Source: Prevotella sp. (GTDB lineage Bacteria > Bacteroidota > Bacteroidia > Bacteroidales > Bacteroidaceae). Taken from it: a DNA stretch of 64,000 nt. Positions 1 to 8,216 of the stretch are shown here, one piece after another. Each line of letters starts with the position of its first letter. Within the stretch, counting starts at the first letter, position 1. Both the position numbers and the translations under genes were made by a program. The notes under the pieces are model-generated. The model did not search any database and was not told where the DNA came from. It saw only the letters and a program-made list of their open reading frames with translations. Location of the stretch: contig JAFPEE010000100.1 of assembly GCA_017389705.1 (NCBI GenBank), forward strand, positions 26,106 through 90,105, in the 5' to 3' direction.

Positions 1-29
1 AATCTGGTGAGGTTCTTTTAAAGGAAAGA

Positions 30-62
30 AGTAAAAAGATAAAGAGGTAAGAGGGTAAAGAG
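30..62. repeat. Short purine-rich direct repeats at a gene junction
   Basis: The 30 or so bases before the first gene consist of variations on GTAAAGAG / GATAAAGAG / GTAAGAGG. They resemble the other short-word repeats found at gene junctions in this window. No promoter elements can be recognised here, and the window begins too close to judge. Confidence 0.4.
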
Positions 63-63
63 A

Positions 64-609
64 ATGTTTATAGCTCAGGAATTACGTAAGAAAAATATTG
101 CAGAATATCTGCTGTATATGTGGCAGATAGAAGATACGATACGTGCCTTTGACTGCTCGCTGTCAAGAATTCGCCGCGAATATATAGGGCGTTTCGACTA
201 TACCGATGAGCAGAAAGAGGAGGAAACCGACTGGTTTGGCAATCTGATTCACATGATGAACGCTGAGGGCTGTCGTGAGCGTGGCCATATCCAGATTAAT
301 AAGGTGGTGATGCAACAGCTGCAGGAGCTCCATACCCAGCTGCTGTCGTCGTCGAAGTTCCCTTTCTACAATGCGGAATACTATAAGGTGCTTCCCTATA
401 TTGTGGAGTTACGCAACCATGGTGCCAATAAGGAGGAGAACGAGATAGAGACCTGCTTCAACTCGCTCTATGGCGTCATGATGCTGCGCCTGCAGAAGAA
501 GGAGATTACTGCCAATACGCAGCATGCGGTAAAGGAGATCTCTACTTTCATCGGAATGTTGAACGACTATTATCTGAAAGACAAGCAAGAACCTTTGGAA
601 TTTGAATAA
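64..609 (+). CDS. DUF4924 family protein
   Basis: A soluble 181-residue protein with no signal peptide or membrane segment. I recognise the N-terminal pattern (FIAQELRKKNIAEYLLYMWQ) as the Bacteroidetes DUF4924 family, which has no established function. The protein is mainly helical with many charged residues. It ends 2 bp before rfbD and the following genes lie on the same strand with tiny gaps, so it is probably the first visible gene of a housekeeping operon. The ATG at 64 directly follows the purine-rich repeat. The family call is from memory of the pattern; the function is unknown. Confidence 0.8.
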   Translation: MFIAQELRKKNIAEYLLYMWQIEDTIRAFDCSLSRIRREYIGRFDYTDEQKEEETDWFGNLIHMMNAEGCRERGHIQINKVVMQQLQELHTQLLSSSKFPFYNAEYYKVLPYIVELRNHGANKEENEIETCFNSLYGVMMLRLQKKEITANTQHAVKEISTFIGMLNDYYLKDKQEPLEFE

Positions 610-611
610 AG

Positions 612-1460
612 ATGAAGATACTGATTACGGGCTGTAAAGGCCAACTGGGTAATGAGATGCAGCTGCTGGAGAAGGAATACCCCCAGCACGAGTGGTTGAA
701 TACGGACGTCGATGAGTTGGACATCACCAACCAGTTGGCCGTCGAGCAGTTTGTGGCTCAGAACCAGATTGACGGCATCGTCAACTGTGCGGCCTATACG
801 GCTGTCGACAAGGCCGAGGACAACAAAGAGCTGTGTACTACCCTGAATACGGTAGCTCCGTCCTATCTGGCTGCTGCCGTTGAGAAACGTAGAGGATGGA
901 TGGTACAAATCTCTACGGACTATGTCTTCAATGGCACTAAGTATACCCCCTATGTGGAAACGGACACCCCTTGTCCAGACAGCGTCTACGGTTCTACCAA
1001 GCTGGCTGGTGAGCTGGGCGTGTCGAAGTTCTGCAAACGGGTCATGATCATCCGCACGGCATGGCTCTATAGCACCTTTGGAAACAACTTTGTGAAGACC
1101 ATGATACGGTTGGGTAAGGAGAAGGCGGAGTTAGGTGTCATCTTCGATCAGATAGGGACGCCGACCTATGCCCGCGACCTGGCTCGTGTCATCATGACGG
1201 CCATCGAGAAGGGTATTAAGCCTGGTGTATACCACTACTCTAACGAGGGTGTTATCTCGTGGTATGACTTCACCAAGGCCATCCATCGTCTGGCAGGCAT
1301 TACGACCTGTCATGTACGCCCTCTCCATACGGCGGAGTATCCCACTCCTGCCCATCGTCCGCACTACTCAGTGCTTGACAAGACCAAGATTAAGGAGGCC
1401 TACGGCATCGAGGTACCCTATTGGGAAGAGTCGCTAAAAGAATGTATTGAAAAGTTATGA
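612..1460 (+). CDS. rfbD: dTDP-4-dehydrorhamnose reductase
   Basis: Catalyses the last step of dTDP-L-rhamnose synthesis, reducing dTDP-4-keto-L-rhamnose with NAD(P)H in the cytoplasm. The 282 residues match the family length. Visible are the N-terminal Rossmann motif [11 protein letters not shown] (residues 7-17), the STDYVFNG segment near 99 and the catalytic YxxxK as YGSTK near 127-131. The stop codon overlaps the prfC start by 4 bp (ATGA), so the two are translationally coupled. rfbA of the same pathway lies at 10194-11078 on the other strand; rfbB and rfbC are not in the window. Confidence 0.95.
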   Translation: MKILITGCKGQLGNEMQLLEKEYPQHEWLNTDVDELDITNQLAVEQFVAQNQIDGIVNCAAYTAVDKAEDNKELCTTLNTVAPSYLAAAVEKRRGWMVQISTDYVFNGTKYTPYVETDTPCPDSVYGSTKLAGELGVSKFCKRVMIIRTAWLYSTFGNNFVKTMIRLGKEKAELGVIFDQIGTPTYARDLARVIMTAIEKGIKPGVYHYSNEGVISWYDFTKAIHRLAGITTCHVRPLHTAEYPTPAHRPHYSVLDKTKIKEAYGIEVPYWEESLKECIEKL

Positions 1461-3043
1461 ATCAAGAGATAGAGAGAAGAAGAACCTTTGCGATTATATC
1501 GCACCCAGACGCTGGTAAGACCACGCTCACTGAGAAGTTCCTGCTGTTTGGCGGACAGATTCAGGTGGCTGGCGCAGTGAAGAACAATAAGATTAAGAAG
1601 ACAGCCACCTCTGACTGGATGGATATCGAGAAACAGCGTGGTATCTCTGTGTCGACCTCTGTGATGGAGTTCGACTATACCCCCGACGGCTCTGATATAG
1701 AGTATAAGGTGAACATCCTTGATACCCCTGGTCACCAGGACTTCGCCGAGGATACCTATCGTACGCTGACAGCTGTCGACTCGGCTATCATCGTGGTCGA
1801 TGGTGCCAAGGGTGTGGAGACGCAGACCCGCAAGCTGATGAATGTCTGCCGTATGCGTAATACCCCTGTTATCATCTTCATCAATAAGATGGATCGTGAG
1901 GGGCGTGACCCCTTCGACCTGCTTGACGAGCTGGAGAAAGAACTGGAAATCAAGGTACGCCCCTTGTCGTGGCCTATCAACCAAGGTGCCAAGTTCAAGG
2001 GCGTCTATAATATCTACGAGCAGAAGCTCGACCTCTTCACCCCTGACAAGCAGCGCGTGACGGAGAAGGTCGAGGTCGATATTGACAGCGACGAGCTCGA
2101 AGCAAGGGTAGGTGATCAGGATGCAGAGAAGCTGCGCGAGGACCTGGAGTTGGTCAGTGGCGTCTATCCGGACTTTGAGGTTGAGACCTATCGCTCTGCC
2201 GAAGTAGCACCCGTTTTTTTCGGTTCTGCCCTTAACAACTTCGGTGTGCAGGAACTGCTCAACTGCTTTGTTGAGATAGCCCCCAGTCCTAAGCCTACCA
2301 AGGCCGAGGAGCGCGATGTACAACCTGACGAACCGAAGTTCACGGGTTTCATCTTTAAGATTACAGCCAACATTGACCCCAACCACCGCTCATGTATCGC
2401 CTTTTGCAAGGTGTGCTCTGGTAAGTTCCAGCGTAACCAGCCCTATCTGCATGTCCGCCAGGGTAAGACGCTGCGTTTCTCCAGCCCTACGCAGTTCATG
2501 GCACAGCGTAAGTCGACCATCGACGAGGCCTGGCCTGGCGACATTGTGGGTTTGCCCGACAACGGCATCTTTAAGATAGGTGACACGCTCACAGAGGGCG
2601 AGCAGCTGCACTTCCGTGGATTGCCTTCCTTCTCGCCAGAGCTGTTCAAGTATATCGAGAACGACGACCCCATGAAGTCCAAACAGCTTCAGAAGGGTAT
2701 CGACCAGCTCATGGACGAGGGTGTTGCCCAGCTGTTCGTCAATCAGTTCAATGGCCGCAAGATTATCGGTACCGTTGGTCAGCTGCAGTTCGAGGTCATC
2801 CAGTATCGCCTGGAGAACGAGTATAACGCCAAGTGTCGTTGGGAGCCAGTCCATCTGTATAAGGCCTGTTGGATAGAGAGCGACGACGACAAGGAGTTGG
2901 AGAACTTCAAGAAACGCAAGTACCAGTATATGGCCAAGGACAAGGAGGGCCGCGACGTGTTCCTTGCCGACTCCGGCTATGTGCTTTCGATGGCACAGGA
3001 AGACTTCAAGCATATCAAGTTCCACTTTACCTCAGAGTTTTAA
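1457..3043 (+). CDS. prfC: Peptide chain release factor 3
   Basis: A translational GTPase that recycles RF1/RF2 from the ribosome after termination. The 528 residues are full length. The G1 motif is SHPDAGKTT (near 15-23), the switch I region has EKQRGISV, G3 is DTPGHQDF with the catalytic His intact, and G4 is NKMD. The C-terminal part holds the [17 protein letters not shown] stretch typical of RF3. The start overlaps the end of rfbD by 4 bp. Its complete GTPase motifs contrast with the EF-G paralogue at the end of the window. Confidence 0.97.
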   Translation: MNQEIERRRTFAIISHPDAGKTTLTEKFLLFGGQIQVAGAVKNNKIKKTATSDWMDIEKQRGISVSTSVMEFDYTPDGSDIEYKVNILDTPGHQDFAEDTYRTLTAVDSAIIVVDGAKGVETQTRKLMNVCRMRNTPVIIFINKMDREGRDPFDLLDELEKELEIKVRPLSWPINQGAKFKGVYNIYEQKLDLFTPDKQRVTEKVEVDIDSDELEARVGDQDAEKLREDLELVSGVYPDFEVETYRSAEVAPVFFGSALNNFGVQELLNCFVEIAPSPKPTKAEERDVQPDEPKFTGFIFKITANIDPNHRSCIAFCKVCSGKFQRNQPYLHVRQGKTLRFSSPTQFMAQRKSTIDEAWPGDIVGLPDNGIFKIGDTLTEGEQLHFRGLPSFSPELFKYIENDDPMKSKQLQKGIDQLMDEGVAQLFVNQFNGRKIIGTVGQLQFEVIQYRLENEYNAKCRWEPVHLYKACWIESDDDKELENFKKRKYQYMAKDKEGRDVFLADSGYVLSMAQEDFKHIKFHFTSEF

Positions 3044-3069
3044 ATAATCATTTATCATTTTTCATTTAG
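3044..3069. repeat. AT-rich ATCATTT-type junction repeat
   Basis: The short gap between prfC and the next gene is made of repeated ATCATTT / TTCATTT words. It is one of several low-complexity junction repeats in the window, each locus having its own word. Confidence 0.5.
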
Positions 3070-3071
3070 GA

Positions 3072-3653
3072 ATGCGCAAAGACGAAGATATCAAGAATGC
3101 CGTAGAGGTGCTCCGTAAGGGTGGAGTCATCCTTTATCCTACAGACACCGTATGGGGCATTGGCTGTGATGCTACCAATGCTGAGGCTGTTAAGCGAGTG
3201 TACGCTATCAAGCAGCGCGACGACTCTAAGGCACTCATCTGCCTTGTCGACAACGATGCCCGCCTGCAACGTTATGTCCGGAAGGTACCTGACGTTGCAT
3301 GGCAGCTCATCGATAGCCTTAAGGATAGCGATGCCAAGCCCACGACACTTATACTCGACGGGGCTGTCAACCTGGCTCCAAACCTCATTGCTGAGGACGG
3401 CAGCATCGCCCTGCGCATTACCAACGAGACTTTCTCCAAGGAACTCTGCTATCGTTTCCAGAAAGCCATAGTTTCTACATCGGCAAACATCAGCGGACAG
3501 CCTGCTGCCCAGAACTATCAGGACATTGCTCCTGAGCTGTTGGAGGCTGTAGACTATGTCTGCTTTGCACGTCGTCAGGAGCATAAACCCCACCAGCCTA
3601 GCAGCATCATCCGCCTGCGTCAGGACGGTGAGGTAGAGATCATCAGGAAATAG
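3072..3653 (+). CDS. L-threonylcarbamoyladenylate synthase (Sua5/YciO/YrdC family)
   Basis: Makes threonylcarbamoyl-AMP from threonine, bicarbonate and ATP, the first step of t6A37 tRNA modification. The 193 residues form a single YrdC domain, the TsaC length, without the extra C-terminal Sua5 domain. Visible are GGVILYPTDTVWGIGCDA (residues 16-33), the KQRDDSKAL segment that contributes to the active site, and STSANISGQPA near 136. A YciO-type paralogue of unknown function cannot be excluded. It lies in the housekeeping run behind prfC. Confidence 0.88.
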   Translation: MRKDEDIKNAVEVLRKGGVILYPTDTVWGIGCDATNAEAVKRVYAIKQRDDSKALICLVDNDARLQRYVRKVPDVAWQLIDSLKDSDAKPTTLILDGAVNLAPNLIAEDGSIALRITNETFSKELCYRFQKAIVSTSANISGQPAAQNYQDIAPELLEAVDYVCFARRQEHKPHQPSSIIRLRQDGEVEIIRK

Positions 3654-3676
3654 TAACCAGAAATAAACCACTGCTT

Positions 3677-3757
3677 ATGGATTGGCTTCATATCATTGCT
3701 GTTATCATCCTCGTCATAGCTGGCGTGGTCATCTACATCAACAAAAGAAAAGGATAG
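3677..3757 (+). CDS. 26-residue single-span membrane peptide
   Basis: A very short ORF fills the gap between the YrdC gene and the ClC channel. The sequence begins MDWLHIIAVIILVIAGVVIY and ends INKRKG: one hydrophobic helix of about 17 residues followed by a basic tail, so a predicted N-out, C-in orientation. It ends only 3 bp before the ClC ATG at 3761, so the two are probably co-translated. It could be an accessory peptide of the channel. There is no homology evidence available to me; the case rests on composition and fit to the gap. Confidence 0.6.
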   Translation: MDWLHIIAVIILVIAGVVIYINKRKG

Positions 3758-3760
3758 GAC

Positions 3761-5557
3761 ATGACGGAAAGTACACGAAGGACGTGGCTGACTAAGCTGC
3801 ATGATTGGCGTGTGGAACACGTGAGCGACAAGATGTTTTTGCTCGTCTTGGCGTTCCTCGTGGGTCTGCTGTCGGCTTTTGCTGCCTTTGTGCTTCATGG
3901 ACTCATTAATCAGATTGTGGCCTTGCTGACGGGTAAGTTTCAGACCGACTCGTACAACTGGCTCTACCTGGTCTATCCTGTCATTGGTATCTACCTGACG
4001 TCGCTCTTCGTGCGTTATGTGGTGAAAGACAATATCTCTCACGGTATCACTCGCATCCTCTATGCCATCAGCTCCAACAGGTCACGACTGAAGGCCCATA
4101 ACACCTGGTCCTCCGTCATCGCCTCTGCCATCACCATCGGTTTTGGCGGTTCGGTTGGTGCCGAGGCCCCCATCGTACTGACGGGTTCAGCCATCGGTTC
4201 TAACCTGGGAAAGATCTTCCGGCTCGACAATAAGACGCTGATGACACTCGTAGGCTGTGGCGCCGCTGGAGCCATAGCAGGCATTTTTAAAGCTCCTATC
4301 GCGGGTCTGGTGTTCACCCTCGAGGTGCTGATGATAGACCTGACTATGGCCTCGCTGTTGCCCATCCTGGTCAGCTGTGTGACGGCCACCTGCTTTACCT
4401 ATATCCTGTTGGGCGATGCAGCCCTGTTCACCTTCCATTTGGATTCAGGCTGGACGGTAGAGCGTGTGCCTGCTTGCATCTTGCTGGGCATCACCTGCGG
4501 ACTGGTCTCGCTTTACTTTATCCGTACCATGAACGCCTGCGAGGATATGTTTGCACGCTTCAAGGACAAACCCTATGTTCGCCTGGTTATTGGCGGACTC
4601 ATCCTGAGCACTCTCATCTTCCTTTTCCCCTCCCTTTATGGTGAGGGCTACCATAGCATCAATCTCCTGTTGAATGGCAAGACTGAAGCCGACTGGAACC
4701 AGATTCTCGAAGGTTCTCTGTTCTACGGTCATTCCGAATACCTTATTATATATATAGCACTGGTGCTGCTCACCAAGGTATTTGCTACCTCGGCCACCAA
4801 TGGCGGAGGCGGCTGTGGTGGTACGTTTGCCCCCTCGCTGTTTATAGGCTGCTTCACCGGCTTCCTCTTCTCACGCCTGTGGAACATCAATCAGATAGGA
4901 GTCTATGTTCCTGAGAAGAACTTTGCCCTGCTGGGCATGGCGGGTGTGATGTCGGGTGTCATGCATGCCCCGTTGACGGGCATCTTCCTCATTGCCGAGA
5001 TTACCAGTGGCTACAATCTGTTCATGCCGCTGATGATAGTCTCCGTTGCTTCCTACCTTACCATCATCATCTTCGAACCCCATAGCATCTATGGCATGCG
5101 CTTGGCTCGTCAGGGCAAGCTTGTTACCCACCATACCGACCATGCCGTGCTGACGCTCATGAGCCTCGACTCAGTCATCGATCGTGACTATCAGGCCGTG
5201 GATCCCGATATGGAGCTTGGCCAGATGGTCCATAAAATCAGCCGTTCGCGTAATAGTGTGCTCCCAGTGACTGATGCTGCCGGCAACCTGCTGGGCGAGA
5301 TCAATATCCTGAAGATACGCCATGTCGTGTTCCGCACCGAGCTCTATCACCATTTCACCGCCAGCCAGCTGATGGTCGAACCAGCCGACATCCTGTATGA
5401 TGACACCCCCATGAACAAGGTCATGAAGACCTTTGAGCGTACCCAGGCCGACTGGCTCCCTGTCCTCGATGCCAACCATCACTTGAAGGGTTACATCTCC
5501 CGCAAGCGCATGTACGACGCCTATCGCAAGATGGTCCACGACTTCAGCCAGGACTGA
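3761..5557 (+). CDS. ClC-type chloride channel/antiporter with CBS pair
   Basis: An integral membrane ClC protein of 598 residues: about the first 440 form the helical anion-conducting core and the rest is a cytoplasmic pair of CBS domains. Motifs: GSVGAEAP (about 130-137) is the counterpart of GREGP with the gating Glu kept, and GGTFAPSLFIG (about 350-360) is the GxFxP motif. The first motif appears as SHGITRI rather than GSGIP, so selectivity cannot be read off. The gating Glu suggests an H+/Cl- exchanger. The CBS region starts around VIDRDYQAV. It sits directly behind a tiny membrane ORF. Confidence 0.93.
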   Translation: MTESTRRTWLTKLHDWRVEHVSDKMFLLVLAFLVGLLSAFAAFVLHGLINQIVALLTGKFQTDSYNWLYLVYPVIGIYLTSLFVRYVVKDNISHGITRILYAISSNRSRLKAHNTWSSVIASAITIGFGGSVGAEAPIVLTGSAIGSNLGKIFRLDNKTLMTLVGCGAAGAIAGIFKAPIAGLVFTLEVLMIDLTMASLLPILVSCVTATCFTYILLGDAALFTFHLDSGWTVERVPACILLGITCGLVSLYFIRTMNACEDMFARFKDKPYVRLVIGGLILSTLIFLFPSLYGEGYHSINLLLNGKTEADWNQILEGSLFYGHSEYLIIYIALVLLTKVFATSATNGGGGCGGTFAPSLFIGCFTGFLFSRLWNINQIGVYVPEKNFALLGMAGVMSGVMHAPLTGIFLIAEITSGYNLFMPLMIVSVASYLTIIIFEPHSIYGMRLARQGKLVTHHTDHAVLTLMSLDSVIDRDYQAVDPDMELGQMVHKISRSRNSVLPVTDAAGNLLGEINILKIRHVVFRTELYHHFTASQLMVEPADILYDDTPMNKVMKTFERTQADWLPVLDANHHLKGYISRKRMYDAYRKMVHDFSQD

Positions 5558-5572
5558 CCTTTAAAAGAAATT

Positions 5573-6541
5573 ATGAAGAAAGAAGATTTAAGAATCGTAT
5601 TTATGGGAACGCCGGAGTTTGCGGTAGAGACGCTGCAGGCGCTGGTGGAGAACGGCTATCAGGTGGTAGCTGTGGTGACGCAGCCCGACAAACCTGTAGG
5701 CAGACATGGATCAGTATTGCAGCCCTCGGCAGTGAAGCAATATGCTGTGGAGCAAGGCTTGCCCGTGTTGCAACCAGAGAAGATGAAGGACCCTGCTTTT
5801 GTTGAGCAGCTGCGCTCGTACGAGGCGAACCTGCAGGTGGTGGTGGCCTTCCGCATGCTGCCGGAGGTGGTTTGGGCCATGCCGGCTTATGGCACGTTTA
5901 ACGTGCATGCAGCCTTGCTGCCGCAGTATCGTGGTGCGGCCCCCATCAACTGGGCAGTCATCAATGGAGAGACCGAAACGGGTGTGACGACGTTCTTCCT
6001 GGATCATGACATCGATACTGGTCGTATCATCATGAAGAAGCCCTTTGCCATTCCCGACGATGCCGATGTGGAGTATGTCTATGATGGTTTGATGCACCTG
6101 GGAGCCCAGTTGTGTCTGGAGACGCTGGAAGCCATCATTGCTGCCGACGGCCATCCGGAGACAATAGCACAGGAAGAAATAGCTGATAGTCAACTAAAGA
6201 CCGCTCCGAAGATTTTCAAGGAGACGTGCGAGATAGACTGGACGAAGACGGCCAAGCAGGTGTACGACTTTGTGCGTGGGTTGAGTCCGATGCCTGGTGC
6301 ATGGACCACGCTGGTGGCTCCTGACGGACACGAGACGGTGCTGAAAATCTATAAGACCCGCAAGACTGGACGGCAAGGGCAGGGTAGTGGCGCTCTCAGC
6401 ATACAGGGCAAGGCGCTCTGCATAGCGGCTCAGGACGAGTGGCTGGAGGTCGTGGAGCTGCAGTTGGCCGGCAAGAAGCGTATGCTGGCGCATGACTTCC
6501 TGAACGGCATGAAGAACCTGGAGCTGTATCGGGTGAAATAA
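5573..6541 (+). CDS. fmt: Methionyl-tRNA formyltransferase
   Basis: Formylates initiator Met-tRNA using 10-formyl-THF. The 322 residues are full length. Visible are VFMGTPEFAV (9-18), the catalytic block FNVHAALLPQYRGAAPI with Asn and His, the FLDHDIDTG segment with the catalytic Asp, and GLSPMPGAW in the C-terminal tRNA-binding domain. It follows the ClC gene by 15 bp on the same strand and is probably the last gene of the operon. Protein synthesis genes (prfC, fmt, YrdC) dominate this run. Confidence 0.97.
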   Translation: MKKEDLRIVFMGTPEFAVETLQALVENGYQVVAVVTQPDKPVGRHGSVLQPSAVKQYAVEQGLPVLQPEKMKDPAFVEQLRSYEANLQVVVAFRMLPEVVWAMPAYGTFNVHAALLPQYRGAAPINWAVINGETETGVTTFFLDHDIDTGRIIMKKPFAIPDDADVEYVYDGLMHLGAQLCLETLEAIIAADGHPETIAQEEIADSQLKTAPKIFKETCEIDWTKTAKQVYDFVRGLSPMPGAWTTLVAPDGHETVLKIYKTRKTGRQGQGSGALSIQGKALCIAAQDEWLEVVELQLAGKKRMLAHDFLNGMKNLELYRVK

Positions 6542-6613
6542 TTTTGTGAAACGATAAAATAAACGGGTTGGCTGCTCGTTATAATAGTAGATAACGCTAA
6601 ACAAGTATTGCCT

Positions 6614-6751
6614 ATGCACAATTTTACTCAAGACGATTACAAGCCAAACCCATCAACCATTCTGTTTCTGAAACAGTATGCGCGAATGTGTAATTCAAAC
6701 AAGCAAGTGAATAATGGCTACAATAGTTTCTCCGTCGTTGCTTGCAGCTGA
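6614..6751 (+). CDS. Possible 45-residue peptide upstream of rpe
   Basis: A short ORF in the fmt-rpe gap, overlapping the rpe start by 38 bp in another frame. The peptide starts MHNFTQDDYKPNPSTILFLK and continues QYARMCNSNK. The central PSTxxFLKQYAR pattern looks protein-like and amphipathic, and the codons differ from random sequence. It could act as a translated leader for rpe or be a small protein in its own right. No recognisable domain is present. If unreal, the 170-bp gap holds no other feature I can name. Confidence 0.35.
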   Translation: MHNFTQDDYKPNPSTILFLKQYARMCNSNKQVNNGYNSFSVVACS

Positions 6752-7364
6752 CTTCCTGCACCTCGACAATGAACTGGAAATGATTAATCGCAGTGAGGCC
6801 GACTGGCTTCATCTGGATGTGATGGATGGTGTCTTTGTTCCCAACATCTCTTTTGGCTTCCCCGTGCTGGAGGCTGTTGCCAAGAAGTGCAAGAAACAGC
6901 TGGACGTACACTACATGATTGTTCACCCGGAGCAGTACATCAAACAGACTGCTAAGTTGGGAGCAATGATGATGAACGTGCACGTGGAGGCATGTACCCA
7001 TCTGCACCGAACGGTACAAGAGATTCACGATGCCGGCATGAAGGCTGGCGTGACCCTGAATCCCTCGTCGCCCGTGGCGCTGTTGGAAGACATCATTGAT
7101 GATGTGGATATGGTGCTTCTGATGAGTGTCAACCCGGGTTTTGGCGGTCAGCAGTTCATTGAGAACACCATCCAGAAGGTGAAACGTCTGCGTCAGCTGA
7201 TAACTGACCACGGCTCGAAAGCCTTGATAGAGGTGGATGGCGGTGTGCAGGCGGAAACAGCCCCCCGACTAGTGGCCGCAGGTGCTGATGTGCTGGTAAG
7301 CGGTAGCTATGTCTTCAAGAATCCCAAGCCCGAGCAAGTCATTAGCGCCTTGAGGGCGCTTTAG
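6714..7364 (+). CDS. rpe: Ribulose-phosphate 3-epimerase
   Basis: Interconverts D-ribulose 5-phosphate and D-xylulose 5-phosphate in the pentose phosphate pathway. The 216 residues match the family. Visible motifs of the TIM barrel are LHLDVMDGVFVPNISFG (metal ligands His and Asp), VHPEQYI, VNPGFGGQ and the C-terminal EVDGGVQ with the metal-binding Asp. Pentose metabolism fits the arabinose and xylose polymer genes elsewhere in the window. It converges with the sigma factor gene across a repeat-built hairpin. Confidence 0.97.
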   Translation: MATIVSPSLLAADFLHLDNELEMINRSEADWLHLDVMDGVFVPNISFGFPVLEAVAKKCKKQLDVHYMIVHPEQYIKQTAKLGAMMMNVHVEACTHLHRTVQEIHDAGMKAGVTLNPSSPVALLEDIIDDVDMVLLMSVNPGFGGQQFIENTIQKVKRLRQLITDHGSKALIEVDGGVQAETAPRLVAAGADVLVSGSYVFKNPKPEQVISALRAL

Positions 7365-7412
7365 CTATTGGCTTTTGGCTATTGGCTATTAGCTAAGAGC
7401 TAACAGCTAAAA
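7361..7412. repeat. TTAGCTATTGGC-type junction repeat forming a hairpin between convergent genes
   Basis: The 50 bp between the convergent rpe and sigma factor genes is built from words such as GGCTATTGGCTATTAGCT. The second part is complementary to the first: TTAGCT aag AGCTAA forms an inner stem and GGCTTTT/AAAAGCC an outer one. It could work as a bidirectional terminator. The same words occur at 10149-10202 between another convergent pair, and in frame inside two genes. Confidence 0.6.
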
Positions 7413-7416
7413 GCCA

Positions 7417-8016
7417 TTAAAACTCCATGCTAAGCTGAATGTTGTGCTGCTTGGCCAGGCGGCGCATGTTGATGAGTGCATAGCGCATGCGTCCCAAGGA
7501 GGTGTTGATGCTAACACCCGTCATAGCGGCAATCTCCTTGAACGACAGGTCCTGGTAATAGCGCATATAGACTACTTCGCGCTGTGGGGCAGGCAGGGCA
7601 TCCATGATGTGACGCACATCACTCAGAATCTGGGTGTTGACATACTCGTTCTCGCGGTTGATGTCCATCAGTTCCTCGCTGCTCAGCTTGCTCAGGTCGT
7701 TGTCGGCAGTGGGCTCCACAATGTGCTCGTTCTTCTGCTGGCGGTAGCAGTCCATAATGATGTTATGGGCAATGCGTGTGAGCCAGAATGAGAATTTCCC
7801 GCTGTCCGTGTACTTGCCTTCCTGCAAGCGGGTAATCACCTTGACGAAGGTGTCCTGGAACACATCGTTGGCCAGCTCGGGGTCGCGGACCACGAACATG
7901 ATATAACTGTAGAGCTTCTGTTGATTGCGAGCTAATAACTCATCGAACGCCCTATTGTCTCCTCCTACATAACGCAAGGCCAACATTTCGTCGGTCAAGC
8001 CATCATAAATCTTCAT
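7417..8016 (-). CDS. ECF-type RNA polymerase sigma factor
   Basis: A 199-residue sigma-70 family factor with only regions 2 and 4. Region 2 is seen in LYSYIMFVVRDPELANDVFQ (about 34-53) and TRIAHNIIMDCYR. Region 4 has the helix-turn-helix LSFKEIAAMTGVSINTSLGR (about 157-176). No anti-sigma factor, FecR-like or SusC gene lies beside it, so it belongs to the orphan ECF type. Which promoters it reads is unknown. The window also carries four ECF-like bipartite elements, but nothing links them to this protein beyond co-occurrence. Confidence 0.93.
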   Translation of the reverse strand: MKIYDGLTDEMLALRYVGGDNRAFDELLARNQQKLYSYIMFVVRDPELANDVFQDTFVKVITRLQEGKYTDSGKFSFWLTRIAHNIIMDCYRQQKNEHIVEPTADNDLSKLSSEELMDINRENEYVNTQILSDVRHIMDALPAPQREVVYMRYYQDLSFKEIAAMTGVSINTSLGRMRYALINMRRLAKQHNIQLSMEF

Positions 8017-8105
8017 ACGTTTTTGTTTTTTGATGAAGTAGAGTTTATCTCAATAGGCAGTAATATTTTTATGTTCGTTATTAACTTTTGTTATTATTTC
8101 GCTTG

Positions 8106-8137
8106 CAAAAGTATATAAAAATATCAAATCAGCCAAA
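8106..8137 (-). promoter_or_regulatory. Promoter of the sigma factor gene
   Basis: Read on the minus strand: a -33 TTTG at 8137-8134, a 20-bp spacer and a -7 box TACTTTTG at 8113-8106. This is the Bacteroidetes primary sigma consensus. It leaves an untranslated leader of about 80 nt before the sigma factor ATG at 8016. Confidence 0.65.
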
Positions 8138-8176
8138 TAATTTTGCCAAAAAGTGCGCTTTTTGCAGTTTTTATCG

Positions 8177-8184
8177 TATCTTTG
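8177..8184 (+). promoter_or_regulatory. -7 box upstream of the kinase-nucleotidyltransferase gene
   Basis: TATCTTTG matches the Bacteroidetes -7 consensus and lies 33 bp before the ATG at 8217. No good TTTG lies at the usual 19-21 bp distance. Its position supports the start at 8217 over the longer reading from 8088, whose extra residues would run through the promoter. Confidence 0.5.
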
Positions 8185-8216
8185 CCATCAGTAATTACAT
8201 TAAAAAAGATAATGAT

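Noticed and set aside
1418-2386. A 322-codon minus-strand ORF
   Set aside because: Antisense to prfC, whose GTPase motifs are complete; the product shows no protein-like pattern.
8088-8216. Longer start for the kinase-nucleotidyltransferase gene
   Set aside because: The extra 43 residues run through the -7 box at 8177-8184, and homology begins at MLKLFVPGRLCLFGEH.
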